Below, piece by piece: positions 49,666 to 60,232 of a DNA stretch of 64,000 nucleotides. Where the stretch lies: the NCBI GenBank assembly GCA_023256475.1, contig JAGDXP010000012.1, forward strand, positions 1-64,000, given 5' to 3'. Numbering within the stretch: the first letter of the stretch is position 1; every line of letters starts with the position of its first letter. Position numbers and translations under genes: made by a program. Source of the stretch: Thermoplasmata archaeon (GTDB taxonomy: Archaea; Thermoplasmatota; Thermoplasmata; Thermoplasmatales; GCA-001856825). The notes beneath the pieces are model-generated. The model was not told the origin of the DNA, did not search any database, and worked only from the letters and a program-made list of their open reading frames with translations.

Positions 49666-49671
49666 TTATAT

Positions 49672-50592
49672 TTATTCAGTTGTGGGCTTGCTTTTTTGAA
49701 GGATTTCAGCCCTCTTCTTTCTAGAGATGATGTGTACTCTGATATTTGGATCTATGAGCTCTGCCAATCCTTCTCCTGTGAGTGAGAATCCTAAAACTAT
49801 GAGAAATATGAATGCTGCTGGTATTAAGCCTTCATAAGGGTACGTGTAAAAAGTAGTAGTTAGGATTGATGACATTAGACCCAACTCTGGAGTATTTATT
49901 GGTATTCCGATACCCAAGAATCCCAGGGTTGATAAGGTAAGCATGGCTGTGCCAACATCCATCGTAGCGTATATGAGAAGAGGTGTAATTATATTGGGCA
50001 GAATTCCTTTAAACAGAATCTTTCTGAACGGTGTATTCAAGACCCGTGATATAGTTATGAAATCCTGAGATGCAACTTGCAGTGTGTTACCTCTAACTAG
50101 CCTAACGTAAGGAGGCCACCACACAAATATTACCGATATTGCGGCATTCAGAAGGCTTGGTCCTAGGGTTGCCGCTATGGCCATGGACATAATTATCGGC
50201 GGGAAAGCCAGGAAAAGGTCTGTCAACCTCATTATAACCTCTTCTATGGGGCCTCGGAAATATCCTGCTACAATTCCGAGAATGAGACCAATAAATGACG
50301 ATGCAATCACTATGAAGAGAGAAATACCTAGATCTATAGGAAGTGCGGCAATAACTCGAGAAAATATGTCCCTCCCCAATTCATCTGTCCCGAACCAGTG
50401 AGAACTTGAGGGAGGTAAATTGGCATTTAATAGATTTATCTCATATGGATTGTACGGAACCATTCTAGTTCCCAATAATTCGTAAAGTATGGCGATAATT
50501 GAGAATATTGCTATGATTATGAAGCCAGATCCCGAAAGCCAGTTTGAGAATATAACCTTGAAGAATTTATTTGCTGAGTCTCTGAAATTCAT
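49672..50592 (-). CDS. Oligopeptide/dipeptide-type ABC permease (DppC-like)
   Basis: HWFGTDELGRDIFSRVIAALPIDLGISL and NAAISVIFVWWPPYVRLVRGNTL (EAA loop region). Confidence 0.93.
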   Translation of the reverse strand: MNFRDSANKFFKVIFSNWLSGSGFIIIAIFSIIAILYELLGTRMVPYNPYEINLLNANLPPSSSHWFGTDELGRDIFSRVIAALPIDLGISLFIVIASSFIGLILGIVAGYFRGPIEEVIMRLTDLFLAFPPIIMSMAIAATLGPSLLNAAISVIFVWWPPYVRLVRGNTLQVASQDFITISRVLNTPFRKILFKGILPNIITPLLIYATMDVGTAMLTLSTLGFLGIGIPINTPELGLMSSILTTTFYTYPYEGLIPAAFIFLIVLGFSLTGEGLAELIDPNIRVHIISRKKRAEILQKSKPTTE

Positions 50593-51626
50593 CTTGTGCC
50601 CCTCCCTAATCTTATCCTTGGATCAAGGATTGCATACATTATATCAGCTATCAGGTTGGCTATAATTACTAGTATTGTAAATATTATTACAACATAAATC
50701 AGAGCCGGATAATCATCGGATGTTATGGCGCTGTAAGCAAACTTTCCAATTCCAGGCCAAGAGAATATCTCTTCAACAACCACTGTGCCCGTTACAAGCC
50801 AACCAAACATTACAGCTATTACTGTATTTGATTCAATCAATCCGTTTCTTAGTATATGATACCTGTTGATTTTCTTTTCATCCACTCCCTTTGCTCTGGC
50901 ATTCTTCACGTAAGGCATCCACTTTACACTGAGGATGCCATTCCTGCTTATTCTAGTCACAATACCAAAATTTAGAAAGGCAAGCGTCATAGCTGGCAGT
51001 ATCAAATGATCAAGACCATCTATGAAATCCGCAAAGTTACCTGTGAGGATTGCATCAAGAACAAAAATGCCCGTAATCCTAGGTGGTGGGGTCAATCCCG
51101 GTGAATACATGCCGCCGGAAGGAAGGATCGGTATATAGGAGGTAAAAATTAGCACTGCTAAAATCGATGCGAGAAATGTAGGTGTTGCCCATGCAGTTGT
51201 ATAAAGGAGTCTAATGAGGTCATCAATCTTTGAATTGAAGTGCACAGCCGAAATATATCCCAATCCAATGCCAATTATTATTATGAATATCAGTGCAGTA
51301 AGAACCAGCTCAATGGTATTCGGAAAGTAGTAGAAAATTTCCGATGCAATGGGTTGATGTGTGACAGGATCTATACCAAAATTACCTGTGAAGAAACCTT
51401 CAAAGAAATTTAAAAGTTGAATATAGAGGGGCTTATTCAAACCGTACTCCTTTATGACATATGCTATTGTGGAAGCTTTGGCTTTAGGCCCAGCCCAAAG
51501 TGCCGCTGGGTTTTTAGATAATACATGTGAGATGAAGAAGATAATTATGATGGTTCCGATTATAACAAAAAAAGAAAAAATTACTCTTTTCAAAATAAAA
51601 AGAATCAATTCCTTTCTTCCAATCAT
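50589..51626 (-). CDS. Oligopeptide/dipeptide-type ABC permease (DppB-like)
   Basis: LILPAMTLAFLNFGIVTRISRNGIL...YVKNARAKGVDEKKI and VVEEIFSWPGIGKFAYSAI. Confidence 0.93.
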   Translation of the reverse strand: MIGRKELILFILKRVIFSFFVIIGTIIIIFFISHVLSKNPAALWAGPKAKASTIAYVIKEYGLNKPLYIQLLNFFEGFFTGNFGIDPVTHQPIASEIFYYFPNTIELVLTALIFIIIIGIGLGYISAVHFNSKIDDLIRLLYTTAWATPTFLASILAVLIFTSYIPILPSGGMYSPGLTPPPRITGIFVLDAILTGNFADFIDGLDHLILPAMTLAFLNFGIVTRISRNGILSVKWMPYVKNARAKGVDEKKINRYHILRNGLIESNTVIAVMFGWLVTGTVVVEEIFSWPGIGKFAYSAITSDDYPALIYVVIIFTILVIIANLIADIMYAILDPRIRLGRGTR

Positions 51627-51635
51627 ACGTAATCA

Positions 51636-53468
51636 TCACGTGTAATGAACAGTATTGTAGAACATAAAGTAGCCCGCACCGCTGCCAGCCGGGTTTGGAA
51701 TTATTCCAGTAACGTCACTTGCAGTTATGGATAGAATGTATGGGGTATAGAGCCAGTCAATGGCGTATTGATAGTACATGGTGTGGGTAATGAATGAGAA
51801 GTTCTGTATTATGGCAGTTTGATTAAATGTGGCACTAGCATTAACAGAGGCGTTGAATACGCTGTTATTGTAATATGCGGATGTGCCTATGTAATATCCG
51901 TCGGCTATAGCATCTACATAATCTATGGATGCAGTGAAGTCCTCCGTGTAGAAGTTTATTCCCATGGGATATTGGGTTGTCTCATTCCCTGGCGCAAAAA
52001 CAACCTGTTCATAAGCTGGGAAAGTTAATGGGGTAAGGGTTATGTTGATCCCTATGGCTGCAAGATTTGATTGAATTATCTGGGCGGCCTCAGTCTCTGA
52101 TGTGGAATCTGAAGTGTATAGGAAATTTACACTGGGGAAAGGATTGTTTCTATTTACTACAGTTCCGTTTGGGAAAATTGCACGGTAACCAGCCTGTGCC
52201 AAATATTTTGCTGCAAGTGCTGGGTTGTATGAGTATGGTGTTAAATTTCCAATAGACTGATTGTAATATGGGAAACCTGGAGGTATCGGTCCAATCCACT
52301 GTACCGCATAACCATCAAATACCGTTTTTATAATCCCCGCATAGTTGATTGCATATGTAATAGCCTCCCTTACAGAAGTGTTGTTGAATGCTGGGAATGC
52401 CACGGGATCCATATATACAAAATATGCTCCTTGAGAGCTACCAAATATTATGGGTAAGAGTGATACATTGACGTTTGGAATTGTCTTCAGAGTATTATAA
52501 TCCTGAACAGGTGCTTCAATTATCTGAGCTGTTCCGCTCTTTAGGTCTGCTATTCTAGAAGCCAGGGACTTATATTCTATGGTTATTGTATTTAGAATCG
52601 CGGGCTGAATTGCATAGTTAAGCTGATCCTTCGGTACATAATTTCCCCAATAATTAGGGTTCTTCACGAGGGTAATACTTTGCCCCTGTATAACCTGTCC
52701 CAGTTCATAGAATCCCGTACCGACTGCATGTGTATCCATCCAGCTATTTGTTGATCCGGCAACCACACCTCCATGTTCCTCAACTACTCTTGGATCAACA
52801 GCTGCTGCAAGGGGAGTTGTAAGCGTCATTAAAAATGCGTTATATGGGTGGTGGCCGTTGTATCCATACCCAAGATGGAATATTACCTCATATGGGTTTA
52901 CAACCTGTACAGATTGGTTTGGATATTCCATATAATACAAATCCGTGGAATTGGGATTGGTATAATTTATAGAATTTAGGATATTTGCTGTGATATTGAA
53001 ATTAATGCCGTTGCCAGCGGCAAGATTCTGTCCTAGTATGAACTCTGGAGATTGATCCATGATTATGGATCTGTAAATAGAAAACCAAACATCATAGGCA
53101 TTAAACGGATCTCCATTGCTGAATGTCACATTGTGTCTCAGATAGAAGGTATAATTCATCCCATTTGGTGAAATCGTCCAATTATAAGCCAAGACACCAA
53201 CAAATGTTGTTACACTAGTGCCATTGGGTGCAACAAGTCCCTGATAGATTTGGTTCATTATTTCCCAACCAGGAGTACTGAAAGTTACAGCCGGATCAAG
53301 ACTGTCAGGGAATTCTCCTTCCTCAACAACCAGAGAAGTTTTGTTAGTTGTAGTTTGAGGTTTATGGCTCAAAGCATATGCAGCAAAACCGGCAACTATT
53401 AATATCACTATTATTATCACCACAACAAAAAGTCTTCCGGCACCCTTCCTATTATCACTCTGGGTCAT
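51636..53468 (-). CDS. ABC transporter substrate-binding protein, SBP family 5
   Basis: N-terminal TM anchor, FPDSLDPAVTFSTPGWEIMNQIYQGLV, FYLRHNVTFSNGDPFNAYDVWFSI, many N-glycosylation sequons. Confidence 0.92.
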   Translation of the reverse strand: MTQSDNRKGAGRLFVVVIIIVILIVAGFAAYALSHKPQTTTNKTSLVVEEGEFPDSLDPAVTFSTPGWEIMNQIYQGLVAPNGTSVTTFVGVLAYNWTISPNGMNYTFYLRHNVTFSNGDPFNAYDVWFSIYRSIIMDQSPEFILGQNLAAGNGINFNITANILNSINYTNPNSTDLYYMEYPNQSVQVVNPYEVIFHLGYGYNGHHPYNAFLMTLTTPLAAAVDPRVVEEHGGVVAGSTNSWMDTHAVGTGFYELGQVIQGQSITLVKNPNYWGNYVPKDQLNYAIQPAILNTITIEYKSLASRIADLKSGTAQIIEAPVQDYNTLKTIPNVNVSLLPIIFGSSQGAYFVYMDPVAFPAFNNTSVREAITYAINYAGIIKTVFDGYAVQWIGPIPPGFPYYNQSIGNLTPYSYNPALAAKYLAQAGYRAIFPNGTVVNRNNPFPSVNFLYTSDSTSETEAAQIIQSNLAAIGINITLTPLTFPAYEQVVFAPGNETTQYPMGINFYTEDFTASIDYVDAIADGYYIGTSAYYNNSVFNASVNASATFNQTAIIQNFSFITHTMYYQYAIDWLYTPYILSITASDVTGIIPNPAGSGAGYFMFYNTVHYT

Positions 53469-53594
53469 TGCAAATCATAAGTATACTATAATCTTAAATT
53501 AAAATTTTTTGATTTTGGCAGAATAATAAAAATTATACTGAAAATTATGAAAAATGATGGAAAAAATCCATTTTTACTTGATTAGAATAAAATA

Positions 53595-55052
53595 TTAAAT
53601 ATACCACTTTCCAATGACGACCTTCCTATCGGTAAAGAAATCCACATGTTCAAAGCCGCCCTGCGGATGTATTTCTCCATAGAAAGAATTTTTCATTCCA
53701 GCAAATGGGTAGAAAGCAATAGGGGCCGCTACACCAATGTTGATTCCTATATTTCCAGCCTGAACTCTTCTAACGTATTCCCTAGCATAATATCCTGACC
53801 TAGTGTAAATTGAGGAAGCATTCCCATATTGGCTTGAATTAACCATTTCTATAGCATGGTCGAAATTTTCAGCTTTTACTATTGAGGCAACTGGTCCAAA
53901 TATTTCTTCTTTTGCAATTTTCATGTCAATGGAAACGTCGTCGAAAATGGTAGGTCCAAGGAAAAAGCCGCCTGGATATTTATCAACCTTGGTCTTTCTT
54001 CCATCCAATAGAAGTTTCGCTCCCTGAGATTCTCCGGATTCTATGTAACTTACAACTCTCATAAGATGCTCCTTTCTGATTAAAGGCCCCATATCGACAC
54101 CTTTTTCCATGCCATATCCAACTTTCAATCCCTTAGCTTCCTTCAAGAATTTATTTACAACTTCGTCATGGTTTTCTTTAAATGTTACCAGCACTGAACC
54201 AGCTAGGCATCTTTCACCTGCATTTCCAAAAAATGAGCCTGTTATGTTTTTAATAGTTCCGTCGATGTCAGCATCTGGCATAACAACTATGAAATTTTTT
54301 GCTGAAGCCCCTGCCTGTACTCTTTTTCCGTTCGATGTACCTTTATTGTAAACGTATTTCGCAACAGGTGTACTGCCTACAAAGGATATGCCAACGATTT
54401 TTTTATTCTCCAAAATGAAATCCACAGTTTCTCTTCCTCCATTTACGAGTTGAACCACATTCTTTGGAACCCCAGCTTTAGCAATGAGGTCCATGATGTA
54501 CTCCATGGTCATGGGAGTCCTTTCAGATGGTTTTATAACAACCGTGTTTCCTAATGCTATTGCATAGGGCATGAACCAGAAGGGGATCATGGAGGGAAAA
54601 TTGAATGGAGATATTATGGCAAATACCCCCAATGGGAACTTGATCAATTCTTCATCTATACCACTTGCAATGTTCTTGTTGTTGACACCCATGGAGTGAT
54701 AGGTGGCTGCTGCTGCACTTTCTACATTTTGAATAGCCCTGGTCAAATCACCCTTTGACTCTTCGAAGGTCTTTCCATGTTCATTAGTTGTTATCTCAGC
54801 AATTTCATCCATGTGCTCATACAAAAGATTCTGAAGCTTGAATAGTATTTTGATCCTGTCAGGTACTGGCGTCTCCGACCATTTTAAAAAGGCATCCTCA
54901 GCGAGATCTATTGCATTATCAACCTCTTCCCTAGTAGATTCTGCAACAGTTGCAATTACCTCTCCAAATGCAGGGTTAAAAACCTCATACTTCCCCTCGC
55001 CTTTTGGTTCAACATATTGGTTCCCTATAAAATTCCTGATTTTCCTAACCAT
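53595..55052 (-). CDS. CoA-acylating methylmalonate/malonate-semialdehyde dehydrogenase-like
   Basis: FPLGVFAIISPFNFPSMIPFWFMPYAIALGNTVVIKPSE, GERCLAGSVLVTF, PFAGMKNSFYGEIHPQG (MmsA-type). Confidence 0.88.
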   Translation of the reverse strand: MVRKIRNFIGNQYVEPKGEGKYEVFNPAFGEVIATVAESTREEVDNAIDLAEDAFLKWSETPVPDRIKILFKLQNLLYEHMDEIAEITTNEHGKTFEESKGDLTRAIQNVESAAAATYHSMGVNNKNIASGIDEELIKFPLGVFAIISPFNFPSMIPFWFMPYAIALGNTVVIKPSERTPMTMEYIMDLIAKAGVPKNVVQLVNGGRETVDFILENKKIVGISFVGSTPVAKYVYNKGTSNGKRVQAGASAKNFIVVMPDADIDGTIKNITGSFFGNAGERCLAGSVLVTFKENHDEVVNKFLKEAKGLKVGYGMEKGVDMGPLIRKEHLMRVVSYIESGESQGAKLLLDGRKTKVDKYPGGFFLGPTIFDDVSIDMKIAKEEIFGPVASIVKAENFDHAIEMVNSSQYGNASSIYTRSGYYAREYVRRVQAGNIGINIGVAAPIAFYPFAGMKNSFYGEIHPQGGFEHVDFFTDRKVVIGKWYI

Positions 55053-56402
55053 TTATAAAACCTCCTTGTCCGAAATCTCAAGCGCTCTATCAATTACATC
55101 CAGCCCCCTATTGAGCTCTTCTTCCTTTATTATAAGGGGAGGCGCTATGATGAAATGCGAAACCCACGTACTTATGTAAACGCCGTTTTCCATGCAATAC
55201 TTGGCAATTTTGTCAGTCATGAGCGGATTTCCCTTTACCTTGTCTTCATAGGTATTGAAAGGGGTCTTCTTTTCCCTATTCTTGACAATTTCAATCGCGC
55301 CAAATAGACCAATGCTTCTTACATCTCCAACACTAATATGTCTTTCCATTAATTCTTCAAGTCTTCTTTTTAAAATTCTTCCAAGTTCTTTTGATCTGTG
55401 GATCAGATTTCTCTCTTTGTATTCCCTTATGGCCGCGTAAGCAGCTGCCAGAGGAACCGGATGCGCTTCATAAGTATGCCCATGCGCAAAATAATTATTT
55501 TCAAAATAATCTGCGATTTCCTTATTGGCTGCAGTGAGTGAGAGTGGTAGATGGGCACCAGTTATTCCCTTTGCTGTGGTCAGGATGTCTGGTTTAACAT
55601 TCCAGTTATCCACGGCAAACCATTCACCAGTTCTTCCCCATCCAGCCATAACCTCATCAGCCACTAGGAAAACATCATTCTCCTTGGTTATCTCCCTTAC
55701 CCTCTGAAGATAACCATCGGGAGGTATAACTACTCCGTTGGTACCGGTAACTGGTTCTAATATAACACCGCCCACGTTTCCTTCATTTCTTATCATATAT
55801 TCCATATAATTTGCACATGCAAGGTCGCATTCAGGATATTTTAACTTGAAAGGACAACGATAACAATATGGAGGCGGGCCATGGATTACATGGCTTGAGA
55901 AGTACTCCGTATCCACCATAATTCTCCTGAAGTCTCCGGTTAAAGTAACGCTTCCCATGGTGGAACCATGATATGAATTGTAATTGGAAATTATCTTTAT
56001 CTTTCTATCATTCTTATGGAACAATCTTATCATTTTAATTGCCGCTTCGTTAGCCTCTGTGCCAGATGACCCAAAAAAGTATTTTATCAAATTCCCAGGG
56101 AGTATTTCTTTTAATTCCAAAGCAACTTTAGCCCTAATTTCTGTCGCATAACCCGGTTGTACATATTCTAAGGTTTGCATTTGCTGGGTAACGGCATCTA
56201 TAATTCTCTTATTGGAATGCCCCAAATTGGAACACATCAATTGCGAGGAGAAATCCAAATACTTATTCCCCCTGGCATCCTCAAAATATGAATCGTAGGC
56301 TTTAGTTGCCAATAGTGGCATCCATCCCCCCTGCTTTCTCCATGTTCCGAAAGTATATTTTGAGGAGATTTCTGCCGGATCCAGACCTTCAAGTTCTGGC
56401 AT
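55053..56402 (-). CDS. Class-III PLP aminotransferase (omega-amino acid/taurine:pyruvate-like)
   Basis: FFGSSGTEANEAAIKMIRLF, NYNSYHGSTMGSVTLTGDFRR, LVADEVMAGWGRTGEWFA, TTAKGITGAHLPLSL. Confidence 0.9.
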   Translation of the reverse strand: MPELEGLDPAEISSKYTFGTWRKQGGWMPLLATKAYDSYFEDARGNKYLDFSSQLMCSNLGHSNKRIIDAVTQQMQTLEYVQPGYATEIRAKVALELKEILPGNLIKYFFGSSGTEANEAAIKMIRLFHKNDRKIKIISNYNSYHGSTMGSVTLTGDFRRIMVDTEYFSSHVIHGPPPYCYRCPFKLKYPECDLACANYMEYMIRNEGNVGGVILEPVTGTNGVVIPPDGYLQRVREITKENDVFLVADEVMAGWGRTGEWFAVDNWNVKPDILTTAKGITGAHLPLSLTAANKEIADYFENNYFAHGHTYEAHPVPLAAAYAAIREYKERNLIHRSKELGRILKRRLEELMERHISVGDVRSIGLFGAIEIVKNREKKTPFNTYEDKVKGNPLMTDKIAKYCMENGVYISTWVSHFIIAPPLIIKEEELNRGLDVIDRALEISDKEVL

Positions 56403-56510
56403 ACTTATAAATTGAAAATAAGTATATTAATTCTTCCAAATATTGGAAAATAATTAAATGCTGCTGTTAAATAATGGAAAAAATTATTGAAAAATAAATC
56501 ACATCTAAAT

Positions 56511-57887
56511 TTAATTCTCTCTATTGTACTCCTTGATTGAATCCTCCAGTGCTACTACGAAATTATCAACATCCTCTTCTGTATGAGCAACCGATGGAGG
56601 GATCCTTTCAGCACTGTCTGGATGATAGTAGAAGCCCCTTTGCAACATTTTTCCTTGGATTGATTTGTATTTATTCCAATCTATGTTTATGCTATCCCTA
56701 TAATTGGATATTTTCCTCAAATTTGTGAATACGAAGGACAAAACTCCAGTTTCATAGTTAACGTATATGTTTTCATTTAATGTTTCAGCAACTTCTTCTA
56801 TGCCTCTGCCAAGGCGCCTAGTGATTCTTGCCAAATGTGAGTAAGCCTGGAAATCGTTTGCCTCCAGAAGCCTTAGATTTTCGTAGGCCGCTACGAGGGA
56901 TATAGGATTCCCATAATAAGTACCGCCGTAACCAACGCCATTTCCTATGAGTTCCATATATTCTTTCTTTCCAGCAATGGCTGAGATTGGATACCCATTT
57001 CCCAATGCTTTTGCCCACGTTGAAAGGTCCGGTGTAACTCCATACAGTTTCTGGGCTCCACCCTCGCTTACTCTGAATCCTGTTATGACTTCATCGAATA
57101 TCAGCAGAATATTATATTCATCAGCCAGTTCCCTGACCCCCTTCAAGTAATCATCCTCTGGTGTAATAACAGTGGAATTGGCCATTATTGGTTCCATTAT
57201 TATGGCACCAATTTCGTTTCCTCTGATTTTAAGAATTCTGCTTAGAGATTCCAGATCATTCCATGATGCTACCACAACTGTATCCATAACCTCTGATGGT
57301 ATACCAGCTGAATATGGCAAAGACTTGGGGAACCATCTTAATCCTGCTACCGGTGGTGGAGCTTCCACAGATACCGCAGCATAATCATGCAGTCCATGAT
57401 AATGTCCTTCAAATTTGAGGACCATGTCTTTCCCTGTTGCGGCTCTTGCAATCCTTAGGGCGTTGAATGTCGCATCGCTACCGCTCAGGGCAAATATAAC
57501 CATATCCTGTGTTTTAACAAATTTTTTAAATTCCTTTGCCAATTTTATCTCATATTCATTGGGGGCCCCAAACAGGCTTCCGTTCTTCAAATATCTCTTC
57601 ACTGCTCCATTTATCTTTTCGTTGGCATGTCCGTTTATTATGGGTCCGAAAGCCATAAGGAAATCAATATACTGATTTCCATCAACGTCCCATATTCTAG
57701 TCCCCTTACCCCCCTTTATGTAAATTGGGTATGGGTCCCAGGAGCTGGTCCTCATTAGGGAGCTGGCTCCTGTTGGGATTAACTTCTTAGCTTTCTTGAA
57801 GAGATTCATCGATCTCTTGGTGCTATAATTTCTTATCTTTTCAGGCATATTCACAATACTATTGGAATCATTATTTGATTCCTCCAT
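56511..57887 (-). CDS. Class-III aminotransferase of the glutamate-1-semialdehyde aminomutase-like branch
   Basis: LIPTGASSLMRTSSWDPYPIYIKGGKGTRIWDVDGNQYIDF, LSGSDATFNALRIARAATGKDMVLKFEGHYHG, LLIFDEVITGFRVSEGGAQ. ORF listed from 57920; ATG at 57887 (MEESNN) preferred. Confidence 0.9.
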   Translation of the reverse strand: MEESNNDSNSIVNMPEKIRNYSTKRSMNLFKKAKKLIPTGASSLMRTSSWDPYPIYIKGGKGTRIWDVDGNQYIDFLMAFGPIINGHANEKINGAVKRYLKNGSLFGAPNEYEIKLAKEFKKFVKTQDMVIFALSGSDATFNALRIARAATGKDMVLKFEGHYHGLHDYAAVSVEAPPPVAGLRWFPKSLPYSAGIPSEVMDTVVVASWNDLESLSRILKIRGNEIGAIIMEPIMANSTVITPEDDYLKGVRELADEYNILLIFDEVITGFRVSEGGAQKLYGVTPDLSTWAKALGNGYPISAIAGKKEYMELIGNGVGYGGTYYGNPISLVAAYENLRLLEANDFQAYSHLARITRRLGRGIEEVAETLNENIYVNYETGVLSFVFTNLRKISNYRDSINIDWNKYKSIQGKMLQRGFYYHPDSAERIPPSVAHTEEDVDNFVVALEDSIKEYNREN

Positions 57888-58056
57888 AATCTCACATCCA
57901 ATTTTTATACTCGTAAACATTATCTTAATTGGGTATATTATCTTTTCCTCATTTTTGGTTATATTTATGGAAAATATACCAAATTAAATGTCATAATTAA
58001 AATATTTTTCATCATAATGACGCAAATCTTATATTAAATGATTTTAATATAGTAAT

Positions 58057-59208
58057 ATGAAGGTTGCAGTTTTGGGCGGGACAGGAATGACTGGGAGATG
58101 CTCAGTATATGACCTTCTAGAAAATCCATCTTTGGATGAAATAAGGGTTTTAGATATTAATAAAAATATAGAATTCAATAACCCAAAAATTAGATTCGTA
58201 CAGGTTGATGCCAGAGATACAGCATCTTTGGTAAGGGCGATTAAAGGGGTTGACGTACTTATCAATGCAGTGCAATATTATTATAACGTTGATATAATGA
58301 AGGCAGCCCTTGAAGCAAGGGTTAATTATATTGACTTAGGTGGTCTCTATTACACAACTCTTGAACAGCTAAAACTAGATCAGGAATTTAAGAATCAAAA
58401 TATACTTGCCATAGTTGGGATGGGGGCTCAGCCTGGGATTTCTAATGTTATGGCCAGTTATGGCGCATCGAAGCTAGACAAAATAGAAAACATTAAAATT
58501 AGGGACGCGTGGGTTGATAAAACTAATTATCCAAAGCTATTCTTCACATGGTCCCCAATGACCCTCTTTGATGAATTTACGCTTCAGGCGGTCTATTATG
58601 ATAATGGCATAAAAACGGCCCCGCCTTTCTCAAACAGCGAAGAATTTGACTTTGGTTGGGAAGTTGGAAAGGTAAGGGTCTTTAGAACGGTACATTCGGA
58701 ATTAGCAACAATACCTGAAAGTTTTGCAGAAAAAGGAGTAAAATATGTAGAGTGGTTAGAAGGAAGCCCAGACATCGAAAAACTGAAATTCCTCAGTGAT
58801 ATCGGTTTTGGAAAGAAAGAAAAAGTTAATTTTAAAGGTGCTGAAATATCGCCAAGAGAGTTCTTATTTGAATTCTTAAAGGAACAGGGGATGCTTTATC
58901 CCCCACCCGATCTGCAGATAAAGGATTATGAAGTAACAGTGGTGGAGTTAAATGGCATCGATGCAGGTAAGAGGAAGACTATAAGGGTGTATGCGTATTT
59001 CAAATATGATGAGAGGTGGAAGGTCTCCGCATCACAGAAAGAAGTAGGTGTTCCAGCGAGCATTGCAGCTCAAATGATTCTCAATGGAACTATTAAAGGA
59101 AAAGGTGTGAAACCTCCCGAACAAATTGTTCCTACAAAACAATTCTTCCAAGAGCTGGCCAAGAGGGATATCAAAATTTCAACTGAAGAAATGTATGATG
59201 TAAATTAA
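58057..59208 (+). CDS. Saccharopine dehydrogenase-family (lysine 6-dehydrogenase-like) oxidoreductase
   Basis: Rossmann VAVLGGTGMTGRCSVYDLL, DVLINAVQYYYNVDIMKAALEARVNYIDLGGLYYTT, GAQPGISNVMASYGA. Confidence 0.88.
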   Translation: MKVAVLGGTGMTGRCSVYDLLENPSLDEIRVLDINKNIEFNNPKIRFVQVDARDTASLVRAIKGVDVLINAVQYYYNVDIMKAALEARVNYIDLGGLYYTTLEQLKLDQEFKNQNILAIVGMGAQPGISNVMASYGASKLDKIENIKIRDAWVDKTNYPKLFFTWSPMTLFDEFTLQAVYYDNGIKTAPPFSNSEEFDFGWEVGKVRVFRTVHSELATIPESFAEKGVKYVEWLEGSPDIEKLKFLSDIGFGKKEKVNFKGAEISPREFLFEFLKEQGMLYPPPDLQIKDYEVTVVELNGIDAGKRKTIRVYAYFKYDERWKVSASQKEVGVPASIAAQMILNGTIKGKGVKPPEQIVPTKQFFQELAKRDIKISTEEMYDVN

Positions 59209-59224
59209 AAATTAGAAGACCCAT

Positions 59225-60232
59225 ATGATTAATTTACCAAGAGATATTTCAAGTGAGAAAAATTTGAACGATCTCATACTGGAGGTAAAGAATCTAAGGG
59301 TCTCAATTGAAACCATAGACAAGAGAGTGGAGGTACTGCGAGGTGTCGATTTAAAATTGAAAAGAGGAGAGGTAACCGCAATAGTTGGGGAAAGCGGATC
59401 AGGCAAGACCACTCTGGCACAGGCCATAATAGGTGTATTAGACACTCCTCCTGTTTTCATAGAATCCGGAGAAATATTTTTTGAAGGAGTGAAAATTTTT
59501 CCGCAAAAAGAAAGAATAAATTTCAGAGGTCAAGGAATCAATATGGTTTTCCAAGAGCCATTAGTATCACTTAATCCAGTGTATACAATAAGGAAACAGC
59601 TTGAGGAATCCATAGAAGTTCAAGGACTTCATATGAAAAAGAAAGAAATCGAGGAGGAATTGAAGAAAATACTTTCCGATCTTATGATAAGGGATGCTGA
59701 GAGGGTCTTGAATAGTTACCCCCATCAACTCAGTGGCGGAATGAGACAGAGGGTCGCCATAGCTATGTCAATGATTCAGAAGCCTAAATTGCTAATCTTG
59801 GATGAACCAACCACAGGTTTAGATCTATTGGTTCAAAGAAAAATCATCCAGCTTCTGTTGAAACTCAGGAGTGAATTTGGAACAACGCTCTTGATAATTA
59901 CTCATGATTTAGCTGTTGCTGCAAACATGGCAGATAGAATGTATGTAATGTATGCAGGAAAGATTGTGGAATCCGGTACTAAGGAACAGGTCATAAGAAA
60001 TCCGCTGCATCCATATTCAAAAATGCTCAGAGATTCTGTGCCATCTGGTTACAAAGATTCAGGTCCCCTCAGGGTAACCGAGGGAAATCCCCCAGATATT
60101 TCTAACCTTCCTTCTGGATGTCCATTCCATCCTAGGTGCCCAGTGGCTATGGATATATGCAGAAAGGAGGAACCATCTAGAAAGATAGTAGAAGACAGGG
60201 AGGTGCTCTGTTGGCTATATGATGGAAAATAA
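59225..60232 (+). CDS. Oligopeptide-type ABC ATPase (DppD-like)
   Basis: VGESGSGKTTLAQAI, HQLSGGMRQRVAIAMSM, LLILDEPTTGLD, CPFHPRCPVAMDICRKEEP. Confidence 0.96.
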   Translation: MINLPRDISSEKNLNDLILEVKNLRVSIETIDKRVEVLRGVDLKLKRGEVTAIVGESGSGKTTLAQAIIGVLDTPPVFIESGEIFFEGVKIFPQKERINFRGQGINMVFQEPLVSLNPVYTIRKQLEESIEVQGLHMKKKEIEEELKKILSDLMIRDAERVLNSYPHQLSGGMRQRVAIAMSMIQKPKLLILDEPTTGLDLLVQRKIIQLLLKLRSEFGTTLLIITHDLAVAANMADRMYVMYAGKIVESGTKEQVIRNPLHPYSKMLRDSVPSGYKDSGPLRVTEGNPPDISNLPSGCPFHPRCPVAMDICRKEEPSRKIVEDREVLCWLYDGK

